Shown here one piece after another: positions 34,265 through 46,557 of a DNA stretch of 64,000 bases; positions within the stretch are counted from its first letter, which is position 1, and each line of letters begins with the position of its first letter. Below the pieces are notes generated by a model. The model did no database searches, was not told the origin of the DNA, and worked only from the letters and a program-made list of their open reading frames with translations. A program made the translations under genes and the position numbers. The DNA is from Chrysoperla carnea (Eukaryota > Arthropoda > Insecta > Neuroptera > Chrysopidae): the NCBI RefSeq assembly GCF_905475395.1, contig NC_058342.1, forward strand, positions 27,624,640 to 27,688,639, given 5' to 3'.

Positions 34265-34920
34265 ATAAAAATTTTAAATTTTTTCTCTACATTTCATGTT
34301 CTGATTTATTCAAATTAATTTCATTAATTTAAATGCGTGTTAAATTTCCGCGCTTTTTTCGGGTGTGGTCAATCAAAATTATTCATTAGGTCAGTAGTGT
34401 TTCATCGTTCATAGTGGACAGTTGGTTACATTTGTGCTTTGTGTTTCACCTTCATTTGACTTCCAAACGTCAAATTTCATTTTCGAATTTGTTTCTGAGT
34501 AAGTTTTTGTTTTAATTTACATTTTTCTAATTCTTTTTTTGTACATTGTAAAATTCTATATTACATTTAATTTGTTTCACATTTTGTCCAAATACTTTTT
34601 TACACAAAACTTTTAATATTAATTAAAAAAAATTATGTTTGAATCATTTGTTTATTTTTTCCAATTGAAATCACATTCTAGAATTAGTTGTTTTATTATT
34701 AGTGATTGACTACAAGTATTTTTATTTGATTTCAAAATTTTTCGAGCTTGCGTTTATTCCCAAGAGATTCAATCTCATTTATACAAAATTTATTTATAAT
34801 AAATATAACAAAATGAATATGTACTATGGTTCGATAAAATTTTTTGACGTTAGTGTTATTTTAGATGTAGAGTTTACTAATAAAAACACAGTTTTTATAT
34901 TAATAATTATAATTTTTATT

Positions 34921-35290
34921 TAAAGACGTTCATTCATCAACCTGTTTTGCTATGTGCGTTTATATGGAAACAGTATTTAAATTTGAAATAATTTTGAAAT
35001 TTTATTAAAATTTTTAATAATTACTAACTGATAAAAGTTTCAAGTATAGTTATCGATATAATTTTTGAGAAATATCGATTTATATTTTCCATTTAAACCT
35101 ATGTTAAAGATTAATTTTTGTCACTTTTTGAATTTAAAATTTAACATTAATTACGTTTCGATTAATTTATATAATTGTATATTTTTTCTTTCTTAAATCA
35201 TTCAAAATCATTTAAACTTTTTTATCGTCATAATTATTTTTATTTGTCTACTTACAAGTCTCATGAATGTACGTCCTTAAATGAATAACT
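34921..35290 (+). mobile_element. Z MITE, complete copy
   Basis: TIRs AGACGTTCATTCATCAACC and CTCATGAATGTACGTCCT. Interior GCTATGTGCGTTTATATGGA, GTTTCAAGTATAGTTATCGA and TTTTTGTCACTTTTTGAATT. About 360 bp, no coding sequence. Confidence 0.65.
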
Positions 35291-35415
35291 AAATAACTCT
35301 ATAATCACTTAATATTACTGTTTTAATCAACAACTCCGTTACTAAATATCGAAAAAAATTCTATCAAAATAATAAATAAAACTAAATTTGTATTCAATTG
35401 ATTTCAACACTCCGC

Positions 35416-35576
35416 TCAATTCAAACAAAACAGATTCCTATGGACTTAGCAAATTTGTGAAATTTTTGATTTGATAAACCTTTGGTACAAATATCAGCCA
35501 GTTCATTTTTTGTAGGTATATAATCAATTTTTTTTTAATTCTGATCGAATGAAATGTTATTTAAGTTCACGTACAT
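35416..35576 (-). pseudogene. Copia-type RNase H C-terminus, relic
   Basis: Minus-strand translation reads YIPTKNELADICTKGLSNQ then KFHKFAKSIGI, the end of a Ty1/copia polyprotein (usual form YVPTEEQLADIFTKPL). A purine tract GAGCGGAGTG followed by TGTTGAAATC at about 35411 looks like the polypurine tract and LTR start. Only the tail of the polyprotein remains. Confidence 0.65.
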
Positions 35577-35945
35577 GCGTGAGCCTGTTTTGCTACGTGC
35601 GTTCATAGGGAAACAGTATGTAAATTTTAAAGAATTTTAAATTAATAGAAATTTTTTTGAAATTCTATTAAAAGTTTAAATACTTATTACCTGGTAAAAG
35701 CTTGTAAAAAAAAGTATTGGTATCGATATAATTTTAGAAAAATATCGTATTTATATTTTCCATTTAGTCCCATATTAAATCTTACTTTTAGTCAATTTTT
35801 TAAACTTAAAATTCAATGAAAATAATTCGATAACAGGTTATTTTTCTTGTCTTAAATCATAGAAAATCATTTAAACTATCGCATTACCATATTGTTTTTT
35901 ATTTCTCTACTATTATCGTTGACGCATGTACGCCCTTCAATTATT
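35577..35945 (+). mobile_element. Z MITE, complete copy inside copia relic
   Basis: TIRs ACGTACATGCGTGAGCCTG and GACGCATGTACGCCC, interior as in 34921..35290. It abuts the copia relic sequence on its left side. Confidence 0.6.
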
Positions 35946-36028
35946 TGGAAATAATATATTTTGAAAATCTAAAAAACAGAATATTGTTGCATTAGCTAGC
36001 TGCGGTTTGTAAAATGAATGTTTTAATA

Positions 36029-36229
36029 TTATCGTTAAACCAGTAATTTTTGAGGATAATCAATCAAGTATTCAATAAGTTAAGAATTGGGAAAGTAAAA
36101 GAAGTAAACATATTGGCAATAAATACCATTTCATTCGATCAGAATTAAAAAAAGATAATTTAAAAATTGAACATATACCTATAGAGAATCAATTGGCTGA
36201 TATTTGTACATACACTAATAATAAAATTA
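36029..36229 (+). pseudogene. Copia-type RNase H relic, second copy
   Basis: Plus-strand reads KPVIFEDNQSSIQ, stop, then RSKHIGNKYHFIRSELKKDN and IEHIPIENQLADICT. EDNQS, KHI..KYHFIR and QLADI are copia RNase H signatures. In-frame stops show it is dead. It lies opposite in orientation to the relic at 35416..35576. Confidence 0.7.
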
Positions 36230-36327
36230 TTTTTAATTATTTTAATTATTTATCACTAAAATATATTTATTCATTAGGTTGGTCCAGTTTTACCACCGAT
36301 TATGGCCGTTTAAATTGTAACAAGCAT

Positions 36328-36395
36328 CAAGTCGTGTGGCAGAGAGTATAGCGAGTCCTCTTACACAGGTATGGAGTTCAAAATCCAGGTAAGTA
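36328..36395 (+). ncRNA. tRNA-like module 3
   Basis: GTGTGGCAGAGAGTATAGCG and GGAGTTCAAAATCCAGG match an A box/D arm and a B box. Upstream TTATTCATTAGGTTG and TTTTACCACCGATTATGGC are shared with the sequence before modules 1 and 2. Confidence 0.3.
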
Positions 36396-36610
36396 AAATT
36401 TTTATTTTTATTTTCTAAATATCATATGATAATTTATTCTAAGTAATATAATTAATTTGAGTGTGTGTTTTACTATTCACTATGAATAGCTTATTTATTT
36501 GACATTTATCTATTCCCTTCATTTGAATTCCAAATCTTAAATTTCATTTTCGGGTTTGTTTCTAAGTAAGTTTATGTTAATAAAGGTAAATTAAGATTAA
36601 ATGAGCCATC

Positions 36611-38790
36611 TTTAATTGTTTATGCATAAATATTATTGCAAATTAAGCAATTTTTAACTTTTATGCCCAGAAATATTTTTGTTTTTTTTCAATTTATTTT
36701 ACTCTAAATATCAGTTCATTAATTTAAATTTGTAAAATCGGTCTGCCCTATATCCTGAGAAGCGACGTTGACTAACTAAGGTTAGTATGATGTTTCTCAG
36801 GAAAAACTCGTTCGATTTGTTGCATGTGTTATAACACTATGAGAAATTGTGTAGTCAAAAATCAATTTTTTCTCGTTATGTCTGTCTATAAGCCAAGCGC
36901 CTCGATAGGGGACTGTATCAACTCATGATGTCGTTCAGTCTCATCTGCAACGTGAGCAGTCATCACTTAAAATGAGTTAGGTATATCTAGACAGATAATG
37001 TACGGAAAAAATGATCTTGATTACATGGATTTTTCGCCTGTGTTATAGCCTGTGATATATTGGATTGGTTTCATTCTGGGGTAAGTCTACTTATAACTGG
37101 GTTGAAAAATTGCCTAATTTTTCTTTTTAAATTTTTTTTTATTTTCTTTTTTAAATATATTATTTTAAATTTGTAAATTCGGTCTGCCCTAAATTCTGAG
37201 AAGCGACGTTGACTAACTAAGGTTAGTATGATGTTTCTCAGGAAAAACTCGTTCGATTTGTTGCATGTGTTATAACACTATGAGAAATTGTGTAGTCAAA
37301 AATCAATTTTTTCTCGTTATGTCTGTCTATAAGCCAAGCGCCTCGATAGGGGACTGTATCAACTCATGATGTCGTTCAGTCTCATCTGCAACGTGAGCAG
37401 TCATCACTTAAAATGAGTTAGGTATATCTAGACAGATAATGTACGGATAAAATGATCTTGATTACATGGATTTTTCGCCTGTGTTATAGCCTGTGATATT
37501 TTGGACTGGTTTCATTCTGGGGTAAGTCTACTTATAACTAGGTTGATATGGTTAATTCAAATGGACCTTCAGAAATATTTATGCATAAAGGTTATTGTAA
37601 ATTAAGCAATTTTTATTTATTCCTTTTCTTTTTAAAATAATTGAATTTTTTCCAGAGATATTTATGCTTCTTCATCTCCGACATTGTCATTTGTATAATT
37701 CTGTGTTTGTGACTTGTAAAATTCATATCCTATCCTAGAATTATCTTTTTTTATCATATCCTATCCTAGAACTTTCTTTAATTGTTTATGCATAAATATT
37801 ATTGAAAATTAAGCAATTTTTAACTTTTATGCCCAGAGATATTTTTGGTTTTTTTCAATTTATTTTACTCTAAATATCAGTTCATTAATTTAAATTTGTA
37901 AAATCGGTCTGCCCTATATCCTGAGAAGCGACGTTGACTAACTAAGGTTAGTATGATGTTTCTCAGGAAAAACTCGTTCGATTTGTTGCATGTGTTATAA
38001 CACTATGAGAAATTGTGTAGTCAAAAATCAATTTTTTCTCGTTATGTCTGTCTATAAGCCAAGCGCCTCGATAGGGGACTGTATCAACTCATGATGTCGT
38101 TCAGTCTCATCTGCAACGTGAGCAGTCATCACTTAAAATGAGTTAGGTATATCTAGACAGATAATGTACGGAAAAAATGATCTTGATTACATGGATTTTT
38201 CGCCTGTGTTATAGCCTGTGATATATTGGATTGGTTTCATTCTGGGGTAAGTCTACTTATAACTGGGTTGAAAAATTGCCTAATTTTTCTTTTTAAATTT
38301 TTTTTATTTTCTTTTTTAAATATATTATTTTAAATTTGTAAATTCGGTCTGCCCTAAATTCTGAGAAGCGACGTTGACTAACTAAGGTTAGTATGATGTT
38401 TCTCAGGAAAAACTCGTTCGATTTGTTGCATGTGTTATAACACTATGAGAAATTGTGTAGTCAAAAATCAATTTTTTCTCGTTATGTCTGTCTATAAGCC
38501 AAGCGCCTCGATAGGGGACTGTATCAACTCATGATGTCGTTCAGTCTCATCTGCAACGTGAGCAGTCATCACTTAAAATGAGTTAGGTATATCTAGACAG
38601 ATAATGTACGGAGAAAATGATCTTGATTACATGGATTTTTCGCCTGTGTTATAGCCTGTGATATTTTGGATTGGTTTCATTCTGGGGTAAGTCTACTTAT
38701 AACTAGGTTGATATGGTTAATTCAAATGGACCTTCAGAAATATTTATGCATAAAGGTTATTGTAAATTAAGCAATTTTTATTTATTCCTT
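36611..38790. repeat. Two tandem ~1.165-kb units, each with two ~376-bp cores
   Basis: Cores start at about 36726, 37164, 37889 and 38329 (spacing 440, 725, 440). Each unit is flanked by TTATGCATAAA.. and AAATTAAGCAATTTTTA motifs. Cores 1 and 3 look identical; 2 and 4 differ at about two positions. The core starts TCGGTCTGCCCTA, has CTGAGAAGCGACG paired with TTTCTCAG around a perfect ACTAAC-TAAG-GTTAGT stem, the palindrome GTGTTATAACAC, GGATTTTTCGCC, and ends CTGGGGTAAGTCTACTTATA. No open reading frame and no match to an RNA family I know. Confidence 0.85.
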
Positions 38791-40646
38791 TTCTTTTTGA
38801 AATAATTGAATTTTTTTCCAGGGATATTTAGGTTTTTTTTTATCTCTTTCTTATATTTTAGGAATACCTGTCCTGTAATTATATTAAGTGATGTCAAATT
38901 TAGGCTGATAGTATTTGGGGATTGTGATTTTGTTTTTTTAGGAATTTGCGATAATGTTATCCAATTTGTCATGTTCCGGTCACGACAAATTGGATGATTA
39001 TTTATCTTTTTCTTCTGTTTAAATGTAACCGGATGCACTTAAATAGAAGGAAAAGATCGTGGATTAGGCCTATAGGGGATACCACGTAAAAAAAACGCGC
39101 TGATGTATCCTACCTCAATGGTAGTGTGGAAACGGATACAAATTTCTTTTATAATGATTTTCTTTTGCAGTGAGAATTTTGGGTTACAAATGACAATCTT
39201 GGCTAAAAATGCAACGATCTGCCAAAATTTCAAGTATATCCATCGAATATAAATAATATCAACAAACATTTAAACAAACAACAGACTTAACAGCACACGT
39301 GAGTATTTGTTTTATGTTTCTTGTAAATAAGTCATCCAAAACAACATTTATCCAACTCAACAAGATTCAATGGTTTTCGTGATTCAATATTTTGTTTCAT
39401 ATAAATTATATTTGAAGGTATCATAAAGTTTCAATGCCGGAAAATATAAAATTTGTAATAAAATTTGTGCTTTTGATTTCTTTATAAATTAATAATTTAT
39501 TAATTGATCACTAGAAAATAAATATTGGCTTAGGATATCGATTCTAAGTGCTGTTAAATTAGTTGCAAATATTATTTTATTATTTTAACATTTGGACAAC
39601 TTTTGCTTAAGCATTTTTCTGTATCTTGCGTTTTTTTTTTCTTTCGATTCAATGAATATTTTATTTTGAACCAATTTCCTAATTTAATGTGTTATGCTAT
39701 CTCTTACATTTTAGGATTAAAATTGATTAATAAAGCAACCCCAAAAACTAGCTTCAACCTGAACGAACTATTTTAGCCATAATAGATTAAAATGTTGTAC
39801 CCTGTATATCCAGAATTCATGTTCCCAGAACATTTTTCCCAACTAAATTAATCAGTCCCTATATGCGTAAAATAGTATAAAATGCGAAATAAAAAACCTT
39901 ATTTGTATCTTCGATTGTCAAGAAAGAAACAAGCTTTAAACTTTTTATTATTTTTTTATTTAAAATTTGCACTGAATTCTTAAGATCGTGTTAAATCGAT
40001 CTTTACCGATGTCATTCACAGGTAATTACAGTAAAATTGCGTTATAAAATACTTGATATTAAATAAAATGACTTGCAGAGTTGCAGTACATGTAATAAAT
40101 TAAGGGCATTATTTAATACTTGAAACAAAATATGTAATTATGAATATCATGAATTTATAAATAGGAGCCGAGTCGAGTTGAGCCGGCTTCAACACAGTAG
40201 GTCTTAACAAAATTATTTACTTTCACTCATAGCACGTCGATCGACCACCGTTGGCATTGTGCATGACTGTTCTACGGGGCAGAGGCATACTGGCGGTGTA
40301 ATACGTATTGTTTTCAACAGTTAAACAATTTTTTAATTTTATTACAAGATAATTACTTTAATCTGATTACTAGACTCTTTTTTTTTATTTGTTTTCTTTC
40401 AAATTCAGTTTCTTTGTCGATATGTCCTAGATATCTTTCTTATTTCTTCCAAATATTTTGATACTTTGATTTTTATCTTAATTAAATTTTTCTTGTGTAG
40501 TTCAATGGCACGCCTCACATAGTTCTTACAAAAGTGATTCAAGACTCAAACAGACTTAATATTCTTTCTATTTTTTATCAGGGTAAGCTTTCATTTGGGA
40601 AAGTGGGATCTTAGATTAAAGCAATTCTGGGTAAAATGTAAACGCA
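38791..40646. other. Intergenic DNA, nothing recognised
   Basis: Short frames on both strands at 38778..39269 overlap each other and show no family feature. No repeat family of this window occurs here. Confidence 0.4.
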
Positions 40647-40711
40647 ATTAGCAACTGTCTATGCATGGTATTTCAACAATTAACTCAGTCAATTGTTTGT
40701 TTTCACTTGTA
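40647..40711 (+). mobile_element. DINE-like element, 3' terminus only
   Basis: CTATGCATGGTATTTCAACA, hairpin and TTTTCACTTGTA; everything upstream is missing. Confidence 0.75.
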
Positions 40712-41755
40712 TTTGAAGTTATATTTAAATTAATAAAATTTTATATATAAAAATTAGATTTTTAATTACAATAATAATCACTCCTTTAGGAACTGTTAAA
40801 AAAGGAGAAAATATCACTCCCTCACAAAGCAAATGGTGCAGCATACCAAACCGTGCCCAAGGTGACATCAAGCCTAAATCCGACACTGGATTCAACTACA
40901 TCTTACGCCTTTTAACAAATTTAGTGAAGCCATTTTAGATTCATTACCTCTGATACACATTGTATAACAATTTATAAGTACAGGTTATATTTTGAAGAAC
41001 TGGACATGCAATGAGTAAAATTCATGTAATCGAGACAACTCTGCGAAAATGAAAAATTCGCAGTAGAGTCTTCAGAATTATGATTCACACAAGTCTGTCG
41101 GAATCAGAGTAAACAATGTAGCTTCTTTTAAATCAACTGCGCAAGGGAATTAAAGTTAAGTTTTAGATAGTTGAGTTCTCTTAATTTGAATTGGATAAAT
41201 GACTTTATTTTTTGATACAACAAAATAAATAGTACAATGAATAAATCTTCAATAATTGCTTATGCTTATTGTGTTTGAGTCCGTTCATTGACTTTATAGG
41301 TACACATAGACTGAGCATCACCTATCTTTCCATACAGTGAGAAGCGTGTAATTATCTTAGGTAATTGCTTAGGTCAGCTAGGAATATTTATTAAAAAAAT
41401 ACATTTATAAAAAAAACTTAAATTAAATTTTCATATAGCAAAATGTTTACATAAAATATTGTGATTTCACTGAACTTTTTCGCTTTTGAATTAAAAAATA
41501 CTTATCAAGTATCACTTTTTTCTTATGAATCTACAATGGATTTAACCCAAGCAAATTACCTCAGATGTTGGCACGTATACAATCGTTTGACACTCTATTT
41601 GCCTCTGACGTCTATGTAACTCTAACGTCAATGAGTCCTTTACAAATACTGTTATACTGTATATGTCTATTTCGCATATAGTGATGCTATTTCGGTCTAC
41701 GATGTACAAAGTTTCTGCAAGCATCGCATTAGTTTTATGACTCTTACACCCTCTT
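40712..41755. other. Intergenic DNA, nothing recognised
   Basis: No supported feature. Confidence 0.4.
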
Positions 41756-42168
41756 GGCTAATCAGTGATGTTTACAAAAAAATTTTACAAACAAAAGTTG
41801 TTAATTTTTCTATAAGAAACATTTTTTATATTTAAACTGTTGTTCTATCTCTAACGGTTTACAAGATGGGTCCTACGAACCCAAGACCCAATTAACATAT
41901 ATTACTTATTTACGAACTTAATTGTTTCCGTCCTGAGCGCGCTATAATTATTTCAGCTTGATATCTCATTTCGTTTTTGAGTTATCGTGTCCACACACAG
42001 ACGGGCAGACGGATGGACAACCGGAAATGGACCAATTAAGTAATTTTTTTAACACTTATCAAAACACTATACTAAAATTTTGTTGGTCGCATCAATAGTT
42101 TTAAGCGTTACAAACTTGGGACTAAACTTAATATACTATTAAATATTTCATATACACAGGGTATAAAA
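41756..42168 (-). mobile_element. DINE-like element, 3' truncated, reversed
   Basis: From ATCAGTGATGTTTACAAAAA to ATACACAGGGTATAAAA. The 3' hairpin end is missing, and an ACACTTATCAAAACACTATA variant replaces the usual ACACCTATACC. Confidence 0.75.
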
Positions 42169-42535
42169 TCCCACAAAGAATTATTTTTAAAATGTACGTG
42201 CAATTTAAAAAAATACACACCGTATAAGAATATATTTTCACAAGACGGAAGTTAAAAGCATGGAGCGTCTAAGCATGGAAAATGATTTATAAAGCAATAC
42301 ATTAAAACTTCTACCATGATATCTCGAGAGCTGAGATGAGCAGCTAAAAGAAGTAAAGTAAAACAAGCAACTTACAAATAAAGTTATCGTATCGCTTGTT
42401 ACTTTATTCTTCTAAGAACATTATTTTATATACAATAAATATGTAAGAATATTTTCCTTTATGAATAATATAATAGACATATATTTATTTCTATTCATAA
42501 GTATTCATAATCATAGAGATGGTTTATTTGTGTAT

Positions 42536-43096
42536 TTTTTGTACCATGTATATGAAATATACCAAGGTATACTAAATTTATTATACCATGTATATGAAAT
42601 ATACTAAGTTTAGTTCCAAGTTTGTAACGCTTATAAATATTGATGCTATGAATGATGCTGTCTTCTGCCGTCTGTCTGTCGTCTGTCTGCCCGCCTGTCA
42701 TCACGATTACTCAAAAATGAAAAGGGATATCAAGCTGAAATTTTTATAGCGTGCTTAGGACGTAAAAAGTGAGATCGGGTTCGTAAATGAGCAATATAAG
42801 TCAATTGGGTCTTGGGTCCGTAGGACTCACCTTGTAAACCGTTAGAGATAGAACAAAAGTTTAAATATAAAAAATGTTACTTATAAAAAAATCAACAACT
42901 TTTGTTTGAAATATTTTTTCGTAAACATCACTGTTTACCCGTGAGAGCGCAAATTAGCTGTAAATTGTATAGTATGTATTACATGGGAATATCAGTTATG
43001 GATGTGTGATATGTATGTATGTGTAATGTGATCAACACTGTCTATGCATGGTATTTCAACAATTAACTCAGTCAATTGTTTGTTTTCACTTGTTTT
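42536..43096 (+). mobile_element. DINE-like element with duplicated 5' end
   Basis: ACCATGTATATGAAATATAC occurs twice (42543 and 42587) before the element continues to TTTTCACTTGTTTT. Microsatellite CGTCTGTCTGTCGTCTGTC. The duplication may be slippage or insertion of one copy at the end of another. Confidence 0.8.
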
Positions 43097-43435
43097 TATC
43101 TTAATGTAGTGAGATTGAATATTTATTAAGCATGGAGTTGTTAATTTATTAATTTTTATACTGTTGTAAACTATATTTTTTTTCAAATACCATGCCATTT
43201 GGTGTTATCTCATGTGAGGGATTACTACTATAATTTCACCCTTTTCGTTGCAACAGTATTAGTACCTGGATGACCGAGCTTTGCTCGTTAATATTACTAT
43301 TTTATTTTGGGTAAACTCGAGATTAAAGTGTCCGTGATAAAACAACGTTTTCGAAAAATGAAACCTTACTAGATCGATTTTTCTCACCCGAAATAACCTG
43401 CATACTAAATTACAGGAATTCGTTGCAGCCGTTTC

Positions 43436-43470
43436 GGGGACAGCCAATATAACCCAACCTAAACTAGATG
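43436..43470 (+). repeat. SINE/LINE tail fragment
   Basis: GGGGACAGCCAATATAACCC AACCTAAACTAGA is the tail shared by the SINE at 24155..24342 and the LINE at 44820..45204, here without a body. Confidence 0.55.
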
Positions 43471-43791
43471 GATTTTTTACCCCAAAAACCCCTTGCATAT
43501 TAAATTTCATGAAACTCGTTGGAGCCATTTCTGAATTTTCAGATTTACATATACAAGCATTGCTACCCATCATTGTGCGTTATCAAGAAATGTTACTAGA
43601 GGAGGAGGGCTATTGCTATCTCTCTTAGCTACGCCTATGGTTTTTAATTTCAAACATTCTCAAAAAAACCCTTTAAAAACACTAAAGTAAAGTTTGACTC
43701 AAAAAAAAAAAAAAACATTTTATATTATTAACCGACCTTAACATGAATGAGGAACCCCTGTGTAGTGCAGTGGAAGTATTTACATAAATCT

Positions 43792-44232
43792 TTAGAGTAG
43801 TTCGGCCGTCACATGACTTGTCAAGTTAGCAACTAATTTATATTCATTGAATTTATATCTAAGTTATGAATAAAAAAATTATGATTAAAAATAATATTTG
43901 TATCACGTAAATGTTTTTTAATGTTTTAAAAATACCGTAAAAACCACAGTTTTTTTATGTTTTCTTTTTGGAAAGCGCAGTAAGGCAATGTTTTTTTTGC
44001 ATAAACAAAATCTGTGATAAATTTTCTTCATGATGAAAACTTTTTTGAAACACAACCATCGATAAATTTTTGTACAGATAACATTATTGTGAGTTCTTCC
44101 ATAAGGTACTGTGGTAAAAATCACACTTTTAAAATTAAATAATTCACAATATCCCCTCGCAAGAGGTCCCACAAAAGAGACAAAGAAAATGAACATTCAC
44201 CGTAATTGCTCAAACAGCCGAACTACTTTAAT
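43792..44232. mobile_element. TIR MITE
   Basis: Terminal inverted repeats TTAGAGTAGTTCGGCCGT and ACAGCCGAACTACTTTAA, 17 of 18 matching or near so, about 440 bp. A 92-codon minus-strand frame inside has no transposase motif. Confidence 0.6.
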
Positions 44233-44819
44233 GTAGAATATAAACCCTAAGGTATAATAATAGTAATATGATTTTTAGTCAATCTAAAATTTCAATATAA
44301 TTAGATTTATTAAAATATATTACATATAATAAATGTGTTATTAATAAATGTTTACTGTTCATGTAATTAAAGTGATTCATAATTTTAATATAATAATAAA
44401 CATTATTAATTACGTACATTATATTTACGTTCTAGGGAGGTTAGTAACACAAAAGCTAGGACGTTTTCCCATGGGTTGTATTTTTGTAGACTCAAACTAC
44501 ATGTCCTAATATTACCTGTAAGGAATGAGGAATAGGGTTTTTAAACTTTGATTGTAAATATATCCGAAAATATGCAAAATTAGAAATAAATTTGCAATTT
44601 TAAAATTTAAAGAGCATACAACTTTGTTGGGAAAATATCTAACCAAAATTTTTACAATTTTCGATAGCATCGAGTACAATTTTTTGAATACTTATTGTAT
44701 GTATTTATTTAACACTCGTTTATTAGCTTCACTTTTAATTAAGTAACTTACATAACTGCTTCTTACTCAAGCTGCTCCTTAAAGAAGATATCTTTAAAAG
44801 GGCCTTAAGAAAATATCTT
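44233..44819. other. AT-rich intergenic DNA, nothing recognised
   Basis: No supported feature. Confidence 0.4.
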
Positions 44820-45204
44820 AGATGGAGAGAGGAACATCCTTGAGTTACGACAAGACAGATATGGTCTGGCTGGGCGGCAGGCATACTGAACACCTGGGCC
44901 TGACAGTGTATCACGACTATTGCAGGAGCTGTCACAATGTGAAGGAGGAGGAGACGATGTCTTTGTCACTGTCCAGCTCTTTCCATGAGCAGATGGACTT
45001 ATTTGAGCCAACCTCTCTTTGACGACCTCTCTGATCTAAAGTTCATTGACGTCAAAGCACTCCTGCTGATCTTAAACAGTCTAATGGTTCATGGAGTAGT
45101 ACCCGGGGAAGGACCAACCCTTTTTCCGTATCCCAACCGATCCCGTGGTCTAAGTGTGTCCCATTCCAGGACAGCCACTCTAACCTAACCTAACATAACC
45201 TACG
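44820..45204 (+). pseudogene. Non-LTR retrotransposon 3' end
   Basis: Codes for YHDYCRSCHNVKEEETM in one frame and, after a frameshift near 45015, DDLSDLKFIDVKALLLILNS in another. This matches the C-terminus of I/Jockey/R1-type LINE ORF2 after RNase H (CR.C..EEET.EHLL..C, then DLS.L....LL.FI). It is followed by a 3' UTR ending CTAAGTGTGTCCCATTCC AGGACAGCCACT and CTAACCTAACCTAAC. Base composition is clearly more G/C-rich than the surroundings. Truncated and frameshifted. Confidence 0.65.
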
Positions 45205-46557
45205 GAAGCAAATTTTTAGATTTTATCTGTTAAAGTCTGCATTTTTAACATACAGATGCTATTTGGAACTGTTTTCAAAGAGATTTTATTTTGCGACAAT
45301 GATAATTTTCCTATGATTAATTTTGAAAACTAATATTATAAGTTCAAAACTTGATGAAGAAAATTACAGCAAGTGGAACTCCTTTTTCCAATACTTTCCT
45401 TTGAAATGAAAGTTTTCATCTGTTCTATTTATATTTTTTATCAAAATTATCAACAAAATCGACTTTTTGATGGAATCATTTATTCCAAAATTTCTTCTAT
45501 CTCTGTCAGAATTTCTTCTAAAAAAAGGTTTACTCTCAATATTTGGACAAATAGAAAAAAACGAACAAAATAAAATTACACAAAAGTTGGGACTCGATAT
45601 CCGGTCAACGTAATCAACTCCGTCACTTCTACTCTATGTAAGTGAATTAAATTATATATAACGCCGTCATGTCTATATTCCATTTGGGGCTTTAACTTAC
45701 ATAAAATACACAAAAATTAGAAATAAAAATTTGTATATATAGCATATAAAAAACTATATTTTAGATTACTACAGTGATTGGGTTTGTCCAAATAATAGTT
45801 TTGGCTAAAAATTCGGTTTCGATGGGACGAGTATTTATTTTGTTACCAAGGCCTCATTTGTTCGATCTTGCACGTAAATTATCCTTCTCCAGGAAATAAT
45901 GGATCATTCCAATCCGACCATTTCGTCCCTTCAATTTTGTTATAATTAGTTTTTACTGTACGTATATACTATACTTACTATATATACATAATAGTTATAT
46001 TAATTAATTTATTTTAATAGTTAATGGTGTTTAATATGCAAATATATTAAATATCATGTTTATTTTAACGTAACGTTTAATAAGAGTAGTTAACTTTACG
46101 ATATCTGTAATTACCTACGCATACGATATATATTTTGATTTTTGTAAAGGTATAATACTGAAATGTTTTATATCTCTGTCGTACACATTGTTATTAATGA
46201 AAATTACATATATATATATTTAAAAAATTAAAAATTGAGGCTATCTTATATGAAACGTTTGTATTTTTAACAAAGTGACATCTATTGAATACTTACTCAT
46301 TCCAGTCAACAGATATCGCCATCGTTTGGAGCTAAGAGATGGTGAAGAGAATGGTGACTGTCAAATAATAGACAAATAATTTGCAATAAAATAATATGAG
46401 GACTATAAATTGAGGTGTAAGCTATCCTTCCTTCCAGGTTGGATCAAATTGCACACGGTGTACAGATCAAATTTAAAATCGGTTCAAGTTTAGGAGTCCA
46501 AAGCGGACAAACAACGTGACACGTAATTTATATATATAAAGATGAATTGCCAAATAC
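45205..46557. other. AT-rich intergenic DNA, nothing recognised
   Basis: No supported feature; simple TATA-rich runs at 45960-46220. Confidence 0.4.

Noticed and set aside
36611..38790. Spliceosomal snRNA, 7SK, RNase P/MRP, SRP RNA or snoRNA
   Set aside because: None of the conserved core motifs of these RNAs could be matched; a GTGATGA..CTGA pair on the minus strand is too short for a normal C/D snoRNA.
36611..38790. CRISPR-like array
   Set aside because: Repeat units are hundreds of bases long with AT-rich spacers, and the genome is eukaryotic.
43918..44196. 92-codon minus-strand frame as a transposase
   Set aside because: No DDE or DNA-binding motif; it lies in a non-coding TIR MITE.
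44822..45188. Overlapping open frames on both strands as an independent gene
   Set aside because: Only the plus-strand frames have a family match, and together they are a frameshifted LINE ORF2 C-terminus.
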